Positions 16,990 through 25,569 of a stretch of 64,000 nt of DNA are shown one piece after another. This DNA comes from Gemmataceae bacterium (GTDB lineage Bacteria; Planctomycetota; Planctomycetia; Gemmatales; Gemmataceae), in NCBI GenBank assembly GCA_009697105.1, contig SIAQ01000005.1, positions 1 through 64,000 on the forward strand. The letters are read 5' to 3'. A program made the translations under genes and the position numbers. How positions within the stretch are numbered: the first letter of the stretch is position 1; every line of letters begins with the position of its first letter. The notes below the pieces were generated by a model. The model did not search any database, had not been told where the DNA came from, and saw nothing but the letters and a program-made list of their open reading frames with translations.

Positions 16990-17176
16990 GCGCCACCTCC
17001 TTGTTTGCCGGAGGTGCGTGGAGCTTTCGCAGAAGAATTTGGCCGAACACGCGGAGAACCTGGCGCTGATCCTGGCCAGGAATCTTCTCCCAGAGGGAGG
17101 TCAGCGGCAGACTCGTTTCGATCGGATTTTGGCGCGGGGGGGAGCAACTCGGTCTTCGTGGTTGAACACGCTTCAC
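16976..17176 (-). CDS. Small ORF overlapping the recombinase start
   Basis: 66 residues; the informative part is PIETSLPLTSLWEKIPGQDQRQVLRVFGQILLRKLHAPPANKEVAHEDS. It overlaps the recombinase start by 14 bp, so the recombinase is probably translationally coupled to it. A short predicted helical protein of the PLTSLWEKIP..QRQVLRVF..LL type is, as I recall, usual upstream of planctomycete recombinases. The start is unclear: GTG at 17176 lies directly on the AAGGAGG, and a 7-G run nearby could hide a frameshift. A proline-rich 113-aa frame overlaps it and is less likely real. Confidence 0.45.
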   Translation of the reverse strand: MKRVQPRRPSCSPPRQNPIETSLPLTSLWEKIPGQDQRQVLRVFGQILLRKLHAPPANKEVAHEDS

Positions 17177-17298
17177 CTCCTTGTGTATCTTGCCGACGTT
17201 GGCGAATCCACTTCGCCAGGTTCAAGAGGGCTGAAGTGGCGATTGTAGGCAATCCGCCGCTCGCCGGGCGAGGGATCTTACGAGGGGTCTTCTGTTTG

Positions 17299-17487
17299 GG
17301 CTTTGCAGGCGGCGGCGAAATCGTCATGCCAGCGCACCCGCCCAGGCGTTACACTCGGATTGCCGTCCGCAAACCGTGCGGATGTCGCCTGATTGTTCCC
17401 GTTCGATGAAACGACACCCACAGTCAACCCGGCTCCTGCTGCCACGGAAGCCTGCAAGAATTGCCGGCGATTGTTTTGATTCAACAT
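17299..17487 (-). pseudogene. Thioredoxin-like protein, 5' half with Tat signal
   Basis: From ATG at 17487: MLNQNNRRQFLQASVAAGAG is a twin-arginine signal (RRQFLQ), then a short linker and TPGRVRWHDDFAAACKA, which looks like the start of a thioredoxin-fold domain; the frame then runs six residues into element sequence (QTEDPS, stop at 17278). The homologous continuation, SECSGKPVLLFQMLGRLDE, is found in frame at 12,214 on the same strand after the 5.1-kb element. The intact ancestor would be an exported Tat substrate of about 320 residues. Confidence 0.68.
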
Positions 17488-17640
17488 GGCACGCCCTCGG
17501 TGGATGGTTTAAACAACAACACTCACCGAAATAGACGGGGCAGAATGGCAATTGGTTTGCCGAGGTTTGAAATGTCTTGGCGTTTGTGCCTTCTGCTTGC
17601 GGCTTAGGCCGTTGAAAGAAATTGACTGGTCCAGACGTTT

Positions 17641-17734
17641 GCCGTAGGGTGCGTCAAGCGTACTCGCGCCGACGCACCAGGCGTTCGCAAGGGACCGGTG
17701 CGTCGGCGCGAGTACGCTTGACGCACCCTACGGC
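17641..17734. repeat. Palindrome, 'GTAGGGTGCGTCAAGCG' type
   Basis: GCCGTAGGGTGCGTCAAGCG to CGCTTGACGCACCCTACGGC, with inner GTACTCGCGCCGACGCACC / GGTGCGTCGGCGCGAGTAC; arms pair almost perfectly over about 40 bp. Second copy of the family seen after bioF. A single arm of the 'CTTGCGGCTTAG' family lies upstream at about 17,592-17,610. Confidence 0.88.
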
Positions 17735-17758
17735 ACTGGGATGATCCCACGCCAATGC

Positions 17759-18391
17759 TCACTCGCGCACCCGCACGCGCAGCACGTTGATCCATTCATG
17801 CGCATCGATTGTGCGTCGGCCTACGCTGTTCGGTTTAATCGATTGCAGCGCCAGGCCGAGCATGAACTGGCGTTTGTCGATCTGCACCCTGCCCGCGATC
17901 AGTACCCAACGTGTCTGCTCGCCTTCATCGCCGCCGGTCTGCATGCGGGCGTGGAAGAAACTCGCGAAACCCTTATAGCTCGTCTGTTTCGGCCAAACTT
18001 TGACGCGCGGTTTGTCATATTCAAAGATCTCGCCGAGGCCGGTGAGGAGCTTCTCAAACAGTTCGGGCAACTCATCAACCTCGGCTTCCGACGCGCCGGC
18101 TGGCGCGATGACGACGAGGCGAAGCCGAACCGGCGTGCCCTCGGCGCGGAGTTGGCGGTCGCCGCTCGTTTTCTTGAGATCGGGATATTCGGTGAGGTCT
18201 TCATCCAGGTTCGGCATTTTCCCTTTACCCTTGCGACCGCCGAACAGGAATTTCACGGTGGTTAGCAAGAACAACAGCAGGAAGAATACTATGATGCATG
18301 CTGAGCCTGCCAGGATGTAGGAGGCATACGCCTTCAAATTTGCCGGCAGGAGATCGGTGAACATCTTTGGCGCGAAATCGAATTCTGGCAT
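17759..18391 (-). CDS. Single-span membrane protein of unknown function
   Basis: 210 residues from ATG 18391 with GAGG 6 bp upstream. Membrane segment at about 24-45 (ASYILAGSACIIVFFLLLFLL), a basic loop (GGRKGKGK), then a soluble domain with RLRLVVIAPAGASEAEVDELPELFEKLLTGLGEIFEYDKPRVKVWPKQ, HARMQTGG, TRWVLIAGRVQIDKRQFMLGLAL and HEWINVLRVRVRE. The pattern (R-V-x-IDKRQFMLGLAL) hints at a conserved planctomycete family. Function unknown. Next upstream on the same strand is recN, about 350 bp away across repeats. Confidence 0.75.
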   Translation of the reverse strand: MPEFDFAPKMFTDLLPANLKAYASYILAGSACIIVFFLLLFLLTTVKFLFGGRKGKGKMPNLDEDLTEYPDLKKTSGDRQLRAEGTPVRLRLVVIAPAGASEAEVDELPELFEKLLTGLGEIFEYDKPRVKVWPKQTSYKGFASFFHARMQTGGDEGEQTRWVLIAGRVQIDKRQFMLGLALQSIKPNSVGRRTIDAHEWINVLRVRVRE

Positions 18392-18420
18392 GGGAACCTC
18401 GAAAAAGGGATGAAAAGAAC

Positions 18421-18737
18421 AAGCCCCGTGGGTGAGGCACTCCGAACGCCTGGGATAAACCGCATCATCCCAGAGGTTCGGAGTACCTCACCCCATAGGC
18501 ACCAACTATAAGGAACTCGCATCGGAAAAAAATAATTGAACCACAGAGGCACAGAGGACACAGAGAAAATGCAAAGAATGGGAGAAGAGCAAGGCACGCA
18601 GAATCGTGAGATTTTCAATTAGCTATTCCGCGTATTTTCTCTGTGTCCTCTGAGTCTCTGTGGTTCAAATTTGATTGCCTGGCCTGAGTTCCTTAAGTTG
18701 GTGCCAATGGGGTTCGGAGTACCTCACCCCTGGGCTT
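18421..18737. repeat. Composite nested palindrome (shell plus CACAGAGG insert)
   Basis: Outer arms AAGCCCCGTGGGTGAGGCACTCCGAA and TTCGGAGTACCTCACCCCTGGGCTT; next GGCACCAACTATAAGGAACTC / GAGTTCCTTAAGTTGGTGCC; inside, TTGAACCACAGAGGCACAGAGG / CCTCTGAGTCTCTGTGGTTCAA. Same order as at 25.3 and 29.4 kb. This fills the whole 355-bp gap between recN and the membrane protein gene. Confidence 0.85.
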
Positions 18738-18746
18738 GGATTGACT

Positions 18747-20450
18747 CTAAACGCCCGTCGCTTTGCGGGCGGCGGCGAGCATCGCTTGGGCTTCCTTGTG
18801 CGTTGTCTCCTCGCGTGAGGAGCCGCGCAGCATGCTCGATAATTCGTCGATGCGGGCGGTGCCGTTGAGTTGCGTGATAACGGTGGCGGTGCGTTTGCCT
18901 TTACGTTCCTTGCGGATCGTCCATTGATGGCGGGCGAAGGCAGCAACCTGCGGAAGATGTGTGACGCAAATGATCTGGTGCGTCTGGCCGAGCGCCGCCA
19001 ATTTCGCGCCGAGTACATCGCCGAGTCGGCCGCCGACGTTGGCGTCGATTTCGTCGAAGATGAGAGTACTGATTTGGTCATGGCTGGCGAGGACGCTTTT
19101 GAGCGCGAGCATGGTGCGCGAGAGTTCGCCGCCGCTGGCGACTTTGCGCAACGGCCTGGCTGGCTCACCGCGGTTGGCGGCGAGCATCAGGTCGAGTTGC
19201 TCGAAGCCGTCGCCCAGCACTTCCGCGGAAAATGGATCGTCGCCGAGTGGGATTGATTGCATGTGCGATTCGAGCCTCGCGTCGGGCATTCCCAGCTGGC
19301 CGAGATGTTTCTCGATGTCGGCCACCATCTTCTTGGCGGCCTTTTGGCGTTTCTTGCTCAACTCCGCGCCGATCTTTCGCAATTCGTTCCACACGACGCG
19401 AAGTTCGGATTCGAGCGTGGCGCGTTGGTCTTCCTGACTTGCGAGATCACGATCCTGACTATCAAGCGATTGCCGATAGGCGATCAAGTCCTCGACAGGT
19501 CGCCCGTATTTGGTTTCGAGCCGGCGCAATAATTGGAGCCGCGTTTCGACTTCATCGAGCCGAGCGGGGTCGGCGTTCATGCGATTGATCCACGGACGCA
19601 ATGCTTGCACGAGGTCTTGCGAATCGCCGGCGAGGCGTTCGAGTCGACTGGCGATGTCGGCAAGATTTGGATCGATCTTGGCCCAGTGTTCGCCGTCGCG
19701 CTGGAGTTTGCCAAGCGTCTCGAAAAACGAACCGTCCTGATCGTAAAGCCGTTCGCAGGTCTGCGTCGCGAAGTCGTTGAGCGATTGGGCATGGACGAGA
19801 ATTTCGCGTTCACGGGCGAGGTCGGCAAACGTGCCGGGGGTGATCGCGGCCTGGTCAAGTTCGTCCTTTTCGTAGCGGACCAAGGCCAACTCGCGCAGGC
19901 GTTTTTGCCGATCGGCATCGAGATCGGCGATACGCCTTCGCAAACCGCGAACACGCTCAGCCTTGTCGTGATACTGACCACGCAATCCCTCGAGGTCGGC
20001 GTAGGCGTCGAGTAAGTACAGCTGGTACGACGGTTGCAAAAGTGAATGACTTTCGCGTTGGCCATGGATGTCCACGAGCATCTCGCCGAGCAAATTCAAC
20101 GTTGCCAAAGTTACTGGCCGATCATTGGCGTAGGCGAAACTTCGGCCAGCGCGGTTGAGGCGGCGCATCAGGATAAGGTTCGCATCGTCGAGCGGTTCTT
20201 GAAGTGTGGTTTCGATGGCCTGGCGCAAGCTCGGCTTGGTAAGTTCAAACTGCCCGACGATGCGGAGTTCCGATGCCTCGGCACGGATCAGTTCGCTCGA
20301 CCCGCGTTCGCCGAGGAGCAGACCGAGCGCGGCGAGGAGGAGCGTTTTGCCCGCGCCGGTTTCGCCGGTCCAGGCGCAGAATCCAGGCTGGAGTTCGACG
20401 CGAACGTCTTCGATGAGAGCCATGTTTTGCACGGAAAGTTCACGCAGCAT
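18747..20450 (-). CDS. recN: DNA repair protein RecN
   Basis: 567 residues, normal length. SMC-like ATPase of double-strand break repair: Walker A GETGAGKT at 29-36, central coiled coil with DADRQKRLRELALVRYEKDELD and RATLESELRVVWNELRKIG, ABC signature VASGGELSRTMLALK, Walker B TLIFDEIDANVGGRLGD, and HLPQVAAFARHQ H-loop. The two ATPase halves are at the ends as expected. The start MLRELSVQNMALIEDV is the family start. It stands alone with a palindrome upstream. Confidence 0.96.
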   Translation of the reverse strand: MLRELSVQNMALIEDVRVELQPGFCAWTGETGAGKTLLLAALGLLLGERGSSELIRAEASELRIVGQFELTKPSLRQAIETTLQEPLDDANLILMRRLNRAGRSFAYANDRPVTLATLNLLGEMLVDIHGQRESHSLLQPSYQLYLLDAYADLEGLRGQYHDKAERVRGLRRRIADLDADRQKRLRELALVRYEKDELDQAAITPGTFADLAREREILVHAQSLNDFATQTCERLYDQDGSFFETLGKLQRDGEHWAKIDPNLADIASRLERLAGDSQDLVQALRPWINRMNADPARLDEVETRLQLLRRLETKYGRPVEDLIAYRQSLDSQDRDLASQEDQRATLESELRVVWNELRKIGAELSKKRQKAAKKMVADIEKHLGQLGMPDARLESHMQSIPLGDDPFSAEVLGDGFEQLDLMLAANRGEPARPLRKVASGGELSRTMLALKSVLASHDQISTLIFDEIDANVGGRLGDVLGAKLAALGQTHQIICVTHLPQVAAFARHQWTIRKERKGKRTATVITQLNGTARIDELSSMLRGSSREETTHKEAQAMLAAARKATGV

Positions 20451-20492
20451 GAAAGCAATTTATTGCCGCGAGACGCTGGGTGCAAGTCGCAT

Positions 20493-20570
20493 TGTTTAGC
20501 TGTTCGCCTTTGGCGAGCGCGGATTGAATTACGTCAACGAGCGTGCTCGCCAGAGTCGAGCGGCTAAACG
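20493..20570. repeat. Palindrome, 'GTTTAGCCGCTCGCC' type
   Basis: GTTTAGCTGTTCGCCTTTGGCGAGCGCG and its inverse CGAGCGTGCTCGCC..GAGCGGCTAAAC. Further copies at 38,621-38,714 and 45,893-45,961. Lies upstream of recN, between it and the divergent PilM-like gene. The rest of that gap shows nothing clear. Confidence 0.85.
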
Positions 20571-20732
20571 AACCGGCAAAATCGTGCAAATGGTTATTGA
20601 CAAGCCTTCTCCTGAGGTGTTAATGTAGATAGAGTGAAGTGGTATCTTCCGCGCCCCGGTTCCATATCCCACGAACGATTGGCCGATCGGCCTGCCCGTG
20701 CGACAGTTTGTCGATACTCGGAGTGACGCGAC

Positions 20733-23138
20733 ATGGCGGCAAATATTCCCGCGGTTTGGGGCATTGACCTTGGTATGTGCGCTCTCAAGGCGGTCAAGCT
20801 CGAAGTGAAGGACGGCCAGGTCGTCGCCACGGCGTTCGAGTATATCGAGCACCCAAAGATCCTCAGTCAACCCGATGCCGACCCGGATGAACTGGTGCGC
20901 GAAGCGCTGGGCCAGTTTCTCGAACGCAATCAAATTCGGGGCGACTTTATCGCCATCGGCGTGCCGGGACAAAGCGGCCTGGCGCGATTCGTCAAACTGC
21001 CGCCGGTCGCCGAGACGAAGATCGCCGACATCGTCAAATTTGAAGCGAAACAACAGATTCCGTTTCCGCTCGATGAAGTCATCTGGGACTTTCAACGATT
21101 GAATAAGGGCGAGATCATTGATGGGCTTGCCCTGGAAACGGAGATCGGCCTGTTCGCGATGAAAAAAGACATGGTCTATCGCGCTCTTCAGCAGTTCAAA
21201 CAGGTTGACATCGAAGTTCATCTGGTGCAAATGGCCCCGCTGGCGATCTGCAACTTCATCGCCTACGACCTGCTCCAGAAAGGCGTGGACAGCGTCAGCG
21301 ACGACGAAGAGACCAACGAGTGCATCATCGGCTTGGAGATTGGCACCGACAACTCCAACCTCGTCATTACCAACGGCGGGCGCATCATGTGGCAACGCCC
21401 GATTTCAATCGGGGGCAACCACTTCACCCGCGCCTTGACCAAGGAAATGAAGCTGACGTTCGCCAAGGCGGAACACCTGAAAAAGAACGCTGCTAAATCA
21501 CCGGATCTCAAGAAGATTCTGTCGTCGCTTAAGCAGGTGCTCAACGAATTCGTCGGCGAAGTGCAGCGTTCGGTGGGCTATTTCACGAACACGCATCGCC
21601 ATGCCGAGATTCAGTACATGGTCGGCATGGGCAACGCGTTTCGGCTGCCGGGCTTGCAGAAATTCCTGCAGGACAAATTGCAGATCGAAGTGCGGAAATT
21701 CCAATCGTTTGAACGCACCGAAGGCGATGCCGTGACGACGGCACCGACGTTTGCGGAAAACATCTCGAGTTTCGCGGTGGCCTACGGACTGGCGCTGCAA
21801 GGGCTGAAACAGACGCGTCTACAGACCAACCTGTTGCCCTACGACGTGAAACTCGAGCGTGTTATCCGTGGCAAGAAACCGTGGGCGGTGGCGGCGGCGG
21901 CGGCACTCCTGTTCGGCGTCATCCTGCTCAACTTCGGACGCGGTATGGAGAAAAACGCCGTCGATAATCCAAACGTCATCGACGCTGTCAACAAAGTCAA
22001 TCAGGCCGTTGCACGGGCGGGCGACCTTTCCAAGAAATATCAGGACGAACGCGGAAAAGTCGTAAAGACCTTGCGTGAGCTTGATATGATCGGTGCCGGC
22101 ATCAGCGAAAGACTTAACTGGCTGGATCTGCACCAGTACATCAACATGTCCGCGCCGCAACCCAATGGCGAACGCCTTGCGGAGCAAAATCCTCGCAATT
22201 CCGTCAATGCCAAAGATGTGTACTGGGTCAAAGATGCCGATGCCCGCAAAGCCTATGACATGTATGAGATCAAAAAACTCGGCGCTCAAAAGAACGACGA
22301 TCCGACCGCCCTGGCCCGCGATGAACTCTACCTCAAGAACAACCTCATTCAGGTGAATATCGTCGGCATCAACCAGCTTTTTTCCGACGACCTCGGCCCT
22401 TACTACAAAAAACTGTTTGCCGACGGCGATCAATTGCTGGGGATGGACAACGAGGAAAAGGATCATATCCGAAATTTCGTGCAACCGAGGGAGAAGCAGA
22501 GGCCCGAAATTCAACCTCCACCGATGGTAGGGTGGGTCGTGGAAATTCGCGCATACTCTTATCACAAACAAAAACAGCAGTTTGTTGAGGACACGTTCCT
22601 GCAGAATCTGGGCAAGCCGAGTTCGCTGAAAGAGATGTCCGTGGAATTGGCCAAGCGTGTGGAAAGAAATGTCTCGCATCTGAGCATGTACAAAGTCGAA
22701 ACACTCAAAGACCCGCCGCCGGGGCAGTATAAGGTCATCAACAAAAGCTATCTCAAGTCGCTGATCGCCGGCGAAGGGCAGGGTGGCCCGGGCGTTCGGG
22801 ATGTTGATCGGGTCGGGCAGCCGCCGCCAAAGGTCGAGGCCCTAATTATGCCGCCGCCCGCATTCGGCGATGCGCTGGTGATGCCAACGCTTCCCCGCGA
22901 ACAATGGAAACCGATCGGCCGCACGGCGTCACAGCTATTCGCCGACGGTGGCGGCTTTGGCATGGTCCCGGGCGGTGGGAATCCGTTCCCGCCCGGGGGC
23001 AAAGGAATCGTCGAGCCAGGCAAAATCGATACCAAGGCGGGCCAGGTGTTCCGCACCGAGTTCATTATCCTTTTCACCTGGCGGGAATCGATTCTGAATC
23101 AGCAATCGATCGATCTCGGCGACACCAAGAAGAACTAA
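20733..23138 (+). CDS. PilM-like protein with fused membrane/C-terminal region
   Basis: 801 residues; GGAG lies before the ATG at 20733. N-terminal 370 residues match the actin/SHS2-type PilM domain of type IV pilus and type II secretion assembly: WGIDLGMCALKAVKLEV, FIAIGVPGQSGLARFVKLPPV, VKFEAKQQIPFPLDEVIWDF, IGLEIGTDNSNLVITNGG, and a second subdomain with RSVGYFTNTHR and GMGNAFRLPGLQKFL. Then a membrane span (AVAAAAALLFGVILLNFGRG) and about 420 residues with a long helical and periplasmic part, resembling a PilN-type extension. Normal PilM is about 350 residues, so this seems a PilM-PilN fusion. The next two genes also have one N-terminal span, suggesting one assembly platform. Confidence 0.85.
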   Translation: MAANIPAVWGIDLGMCALKAVKLEVKDGQVVATAFEYIEHPKILSQPDADPDELVREALGQFLERNQIRGDFIAIGVPGQSGLARFVKLPPVAETKIADIVKFEAKQQIPFPLDEVIWDFQRLNKGEIIDGLALETEIGLFAMKKDMVYRALQQFKQVDIEVHLVQMAPLAICNFIAYDLLQKGVDSVSDDEETNECIIGLEIGTDNSNLVITNGGRIMWQRPISIGGNHFTRALTKEMKLTFAKAEHLKKNAAKSPDLKKILSSLKQVLNEFVGEVQRSVGYFTNTHRHAEIQYMVGMGNAFRLPGLQKFLQDKLQIEVRKFQSFERTEGDAVTTAPTFAENISSFAVAYGLALQGLKQTRLQTNLLPYDVKLERVIRGKKPWAVAAAAALLFGVILLNFGRGMEKNAVDNPNVIDAVNKVNQAVARAGDLSKKYQDERGKVVKTLRELDMIGAGISERLNWLDLHQYINMSAPQPNGERLAEQNPRNSVNAKDVYWVKDADARKAYDMYEIKKLGAQKNDDPTALARDELYLKNNLIQVNIVGINQLFSDDLGPYYKKLFADGDQLLGMDNEEKDHIRNFVQPREKQRPEIQPPPMVGWVVEIRAYSYHKQKQQFVEDTFLQNLGKPSSLKEMSVELAKRVERNVSHLSMYKVETLKDPPPGQYKVINKSYLKSLIAGEGQGGPGVRDVDRVGQPPPKVEALIMPPPAFGDALVMPTLPREQWKPIGRTASQLFADGGGFGMVPGGGNPFPPGGKGIVEPGKIDTKAGQVFRTEFIILFTWRESILNQQSIDLGDTKKN

Positions 23139-23200
23139 GTTTAGTGTTTGTCCGAGCCTGAGCGCCAGCGAAGGGCACAAGTGGTGCGAAAACGTAGAGT

Positions 23201-23266
23201 CGACAGGTTCCTGGGGGCCAGGATTTTCACAGGCTGGCCAGGCTGGAAAGCCTGGCCCCACCTGTC
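23201..23266. repeat. Palindrome with GGGGCCAGG/CCTGGCCCC core
   Basis: GACAGGTTCCTGGGGGCCAGG and CCTGGCCCCACCTGTC, with inner CAGGCTGGCCAGGCTGGAAAGCCTG. Resembles the 'GGCTTTCCAGCCTGA' palindrome at 56.0 kb. Sits between the PilM-like gene and the next membrane protein. Confidence 0.7.
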
Positions 23267-23371
23267 AAATCAAGCTGGTCGGACCACTAGGCTTTCCTTC
23301 TTTGGCGATCAGGCTCAGACCAATCGATAATTCTGCGAGCACAGGTATTCCTCTACCTTCATGGGTGCGAT

Positions 23372-25237
23372 ATGGCTTTGAAGTTCAACAAAGCAACCAT
23401 CATCAAAAATAAATTCTGGATTCTCCTCGTTCTATCCGGAACCCTGGCGTTCATCGGCATGATGTTTCTCTATGTCGAGGAACCGTCGGCGAAACATATC
23501 GAGACGCTCAAGTTGACGCGCCAAAAGTCGAAAAACGTCCGCGGCGAGTACAACGACCCCGTCATCGCAACGCAGGCGGAACGAGCCGTGGACGCGGAGA
23601 AACTGAAGTTGAAAGTCTGGTCCGCCGCCTACAACGCTCAAGAATCGCTTCTTCACTGGGCCAAGAAAGTCGAGGAAGACTTCGCTTTTCAGATCGGCAA
23701 GTTCATCGTCCAGATCAAGATCGACAAGAATCCTCCCGCGGACAAGAAAGCCTGGCCGGAAGATACGTCGACCTTGGTGCATGGCCTCCTTACCGAATAC
23801 AACCGCGACTTCATCAAACTGACCGATCGGGCCGGCAAGGAAGTCCGTTTCTATCCAATGGTCGCCATGGACCTGATCAACCCGGAGGACGGCAAGAAAA
23901 TGGTCTGGGACAATCGGTTGTCCAACTACCGCGGCAAGCTTTTTGCGGTTACCTTTCAAACCGGCAAGTATTTCGCCGATGACCTGACCTCGCGCGAAGC
24001 GAGCGTCTTCGCCGACACCTATACTTCGCAAGTCCACGACATCCTCCAACTCGTCGATCCAATGAACATCAAAGGCGAAGGCGTCGTGCTGCTCAAAGAT
24101 TGGCTCTACGATCCGGAGAAACTGCCCAATGACGATGGGAAAGGCAAGGACCTCAAGTTCATCCGTTACGTCTCCGAGCCGTGGAAAATCAACACCGACA
24201 TCACGAAGGAAGCCTGGATGGCCCAGGAGGATCTCTGGGTCCAATCCGAGGTCTACCGAATTATCCGATCCGTCAACGATTCGATCAGCAAATTCAAGGG
24301 CAAGGGCGGCGAAAAACGCGCCACCGCTTATAAGTTCCAAAACGATACCTTCGACTTGGACCTCACGCTGCAAGCCGACAGCAGCTTGACATTCAAGGTC
24401 AAAAATCGCCTCAAGAAACGTCAACGACTCGACCTCAGCTTTCGCGTGGCCATGAGCAAGTCCCAGTCGCCGGAAATCCTGAAGGTCAGCGGTCTGCCAC
24501 TGATGCCGATGGGAGACAAAGACGGCAAAGACACCTATATGCAAACCTTCACGCCCAACAAAGACCTGCCCGCTCGTCAGGGAATCTACGCGGTCGAACA
24601 GGTTCTGACGATGGATTCCGCCGCCGTCAAACGCATCGACCACGTCAGCATCGGGTCGAACGGCGCCGACGATTTCTCGCATTCCCATCGCACGTTTCCG
24701 ACCAATCTAAGACCGTTCGACCGTCGTGGCCTACCACCTCCCGATCCGGGTGTTGGTGTTGGTGTTGGTATCGGAATTGGTATTGGTGGGGTGGGAAGAG
24801 GCGTTGTGGGCGGAGTGCCGATGAACGTGCTATTTTTCCCGGGTCACGGCCTTTGGCCGAATCGCTATGTCGGGGTAACTGACCAATCGCGGCGAATCCC
24901 GATTTCGTTGGTGTTGATCGTCGATCAAGACCACGTCGATCGCGTTATGAGCACGTTCAACAACTCGCGGTTGCGATTCCTTGAAACGCAGGTGCTGCTG
25001 AACCATTACACCGAGCAGATTCAGCCGCCGCCATTGCCGATTGAAGTGAAGGGCGATGGTGGCATCGGCGTGCTGCCGAAATTCGGGTTCGGCGGTGGCC
25101 GTGAGCCGCCCGGCGGCCCCGGGTTTGGGGCCGGCGCGTCCACGTCCGAAGAATCAAATATGGAACTCGTCATTTATGGTATCATGACGTTGTACCAGCG
25201 CTATCATCCGCGACCGCTGAACGTTGAGAGGAAGTAG
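23372..25237 (+). CDS. Single-span protein in the pilus-like cluster (PilN/PilO-like position)
   Basis: 621 residues. Membrane span at about 14-34 (FWILLVLSGTLAFIGMMFLYV), then a large soluble domain with helical starts (ETLKLTRQKSKNVRGEYNDP) and a mixed region (DDLTSREASVFADTYTSQVHDILQLVDP, FKFQNDTFDLDLTLQADSSLTFKV..). A Gly/Val/Ile repeat (GVGVGVGIGIGIGGVGRG) around 24,750-24,800 is low complexity, followed by SLVLIVDQDHVDRVMSTFNNSRLRFLETQVLLNHY, which resembles a dimerisation ridge in pilus assembly proteins. The Cys-poor, extracytoplasmic look and position after PilM point to a secretion/pilus platform role. No family assigned. Confidence 0.7.
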   Translation: MALKFNKATIIKNKFWILLVLSGTLAFIGMMFLYVEEPSAKHIETLKLTRQKSKNVRGEYNDPVIATQAERAVDAEKLKLKVWSAAYNAQESLLHWAKKVEEDFAFQIGKFIVQIKIDKNPPADKKAWPEDTSTLVHGLLTEYNRDFIKLTDRAGKEVRFYPMVAMDLINPEDGKKMVWDNRLSNYRGKLFAVTFQTGKYFADDLTSREASVFADTYTSQVHDILQLVDPMNIKGEGVVLLKDWLYDPEKLPNDDGKGKDLKFIRYVSEPWKINTDITKEAWMAQEDLWVQSEVYRIIRSVNDSISKFKGKGGEKRATAYKFQNDTFDLDLTLQADSSLTFKVKNRLKKRQRLDLSFRVAMSKSQSPEILKVSGLPLMPMGDKDGKDTYMQTFTPNKDLPARQGIYAVEQVLTMDSAAVKRIDHVSIGSNGADDFSHSHRTFPTNLRPFDRRGLPPPDPGVGVGVGIGIGIGGVGRGVVGGVPMNVLFFPGHGLWPNRYVGVTDQSRRIPISLVLIVDQDHVDRVMSTFNNSRLRFLETQVLLNHYTEQIQPPPLPIEVKGDGGIGVLPKFGFGGGREPPGGPGFGAGASTSEESNMELVIYGIMTLYQRYHPRPLNVERK

Positions 25238-25258
25238 CGCAACGATCTTGAGCAAATT

Positions 25259-25531
25259 CAAGCCCAGAGGGTGAGGTACTCCGAACCCCATTGACACCGA
25301 CTTAAGGAACTCAGGCCAGGCAATCAAATTTGAACCACAGAGGCACAGAGGACACAGAGAAAATACGCGGAATAGTTAATTGGAATTCTCACGATTCTGC
25401 GTGCCTTGTTCTTCTCCCCTTCTTTGTATTTTCTCTGTGTCCTCTGTGCCTCTGTGGTTCAATTGCGTTTTTCCGATGCGAGTTCCTTAAGTTGGTGTCA
25501 ATGGGGTTCGGAGTATCTCTTCCCTAGGCTT
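25259..25531. repeat. Composite nested palindrome
   Basis: Outer AAGCCCAGAGGGTGAGGTACTCCGAA ... TTCGGAGTATCTCTTCCC; inner CACCGACTTAAGGAACTC / GAGTTCCTTAAGTTGGTG and TTGAACCACAGAGGCACAGAGG / CCTCTGTGCCTCTGTGGTTCAA. Sits inside the pilus-like operon between its second and third genes. This fills nearly the whole 332-bp gap; the third gene's GGAGG follows. Confidence 0.85.
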
Positions 25532-25569
25532 GCGTTCCCTGCTTGATGCCCAAACCGGAGGATTGGCAG

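Larger units (their letters stand above)
12215..17298. mobile_element. About 5.1-kb serine-recombinase element inserted in a thioredoxin-like gene
   Basis: Host coding sequence ends at GCC 17299-17301 on the right and resumes at GCC 12212-12214 on the left (minus-strand reading); the two halves give FAAACKA + SECSGKP in one frame. Between lie, from the recombinase end: small ORF(s), a serine recombinase split by a frameshift, a 119-residue gene on the plus strand, and two cargo genes of 195 and 411 residues. No long inverted terminal repeats were seen, which fits a large serine recombinase mechanism with a short core. The exact ends are uncertain by the shared 3 bp. Confidence 0.72.

Noticed and set aside
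16986-17327. 113-residue Pro-rich ORF before the recombinase
   Set aside because: No Shine-Dalgarno and low-complexity composition; the overlapping 66-residue frame is better placed, though neither is certain.
24745-24800. GGTGTTGGTGTTGGT... direct repeat as an independent microsatellite feature
   Set aside because: It lies in frame within a coding gene and codes for a Gly/Val/Ile run, so it is described with the gene.
25330-25527. ORF beginning MNHRGTEDTEKIRG and similar FSVSSVPLWFN frames
   Set aside because: Translation of the CACAGAGGCACAGAGGACACAGAG repeat; the same peptide appears from several repeat copies and from either strand.
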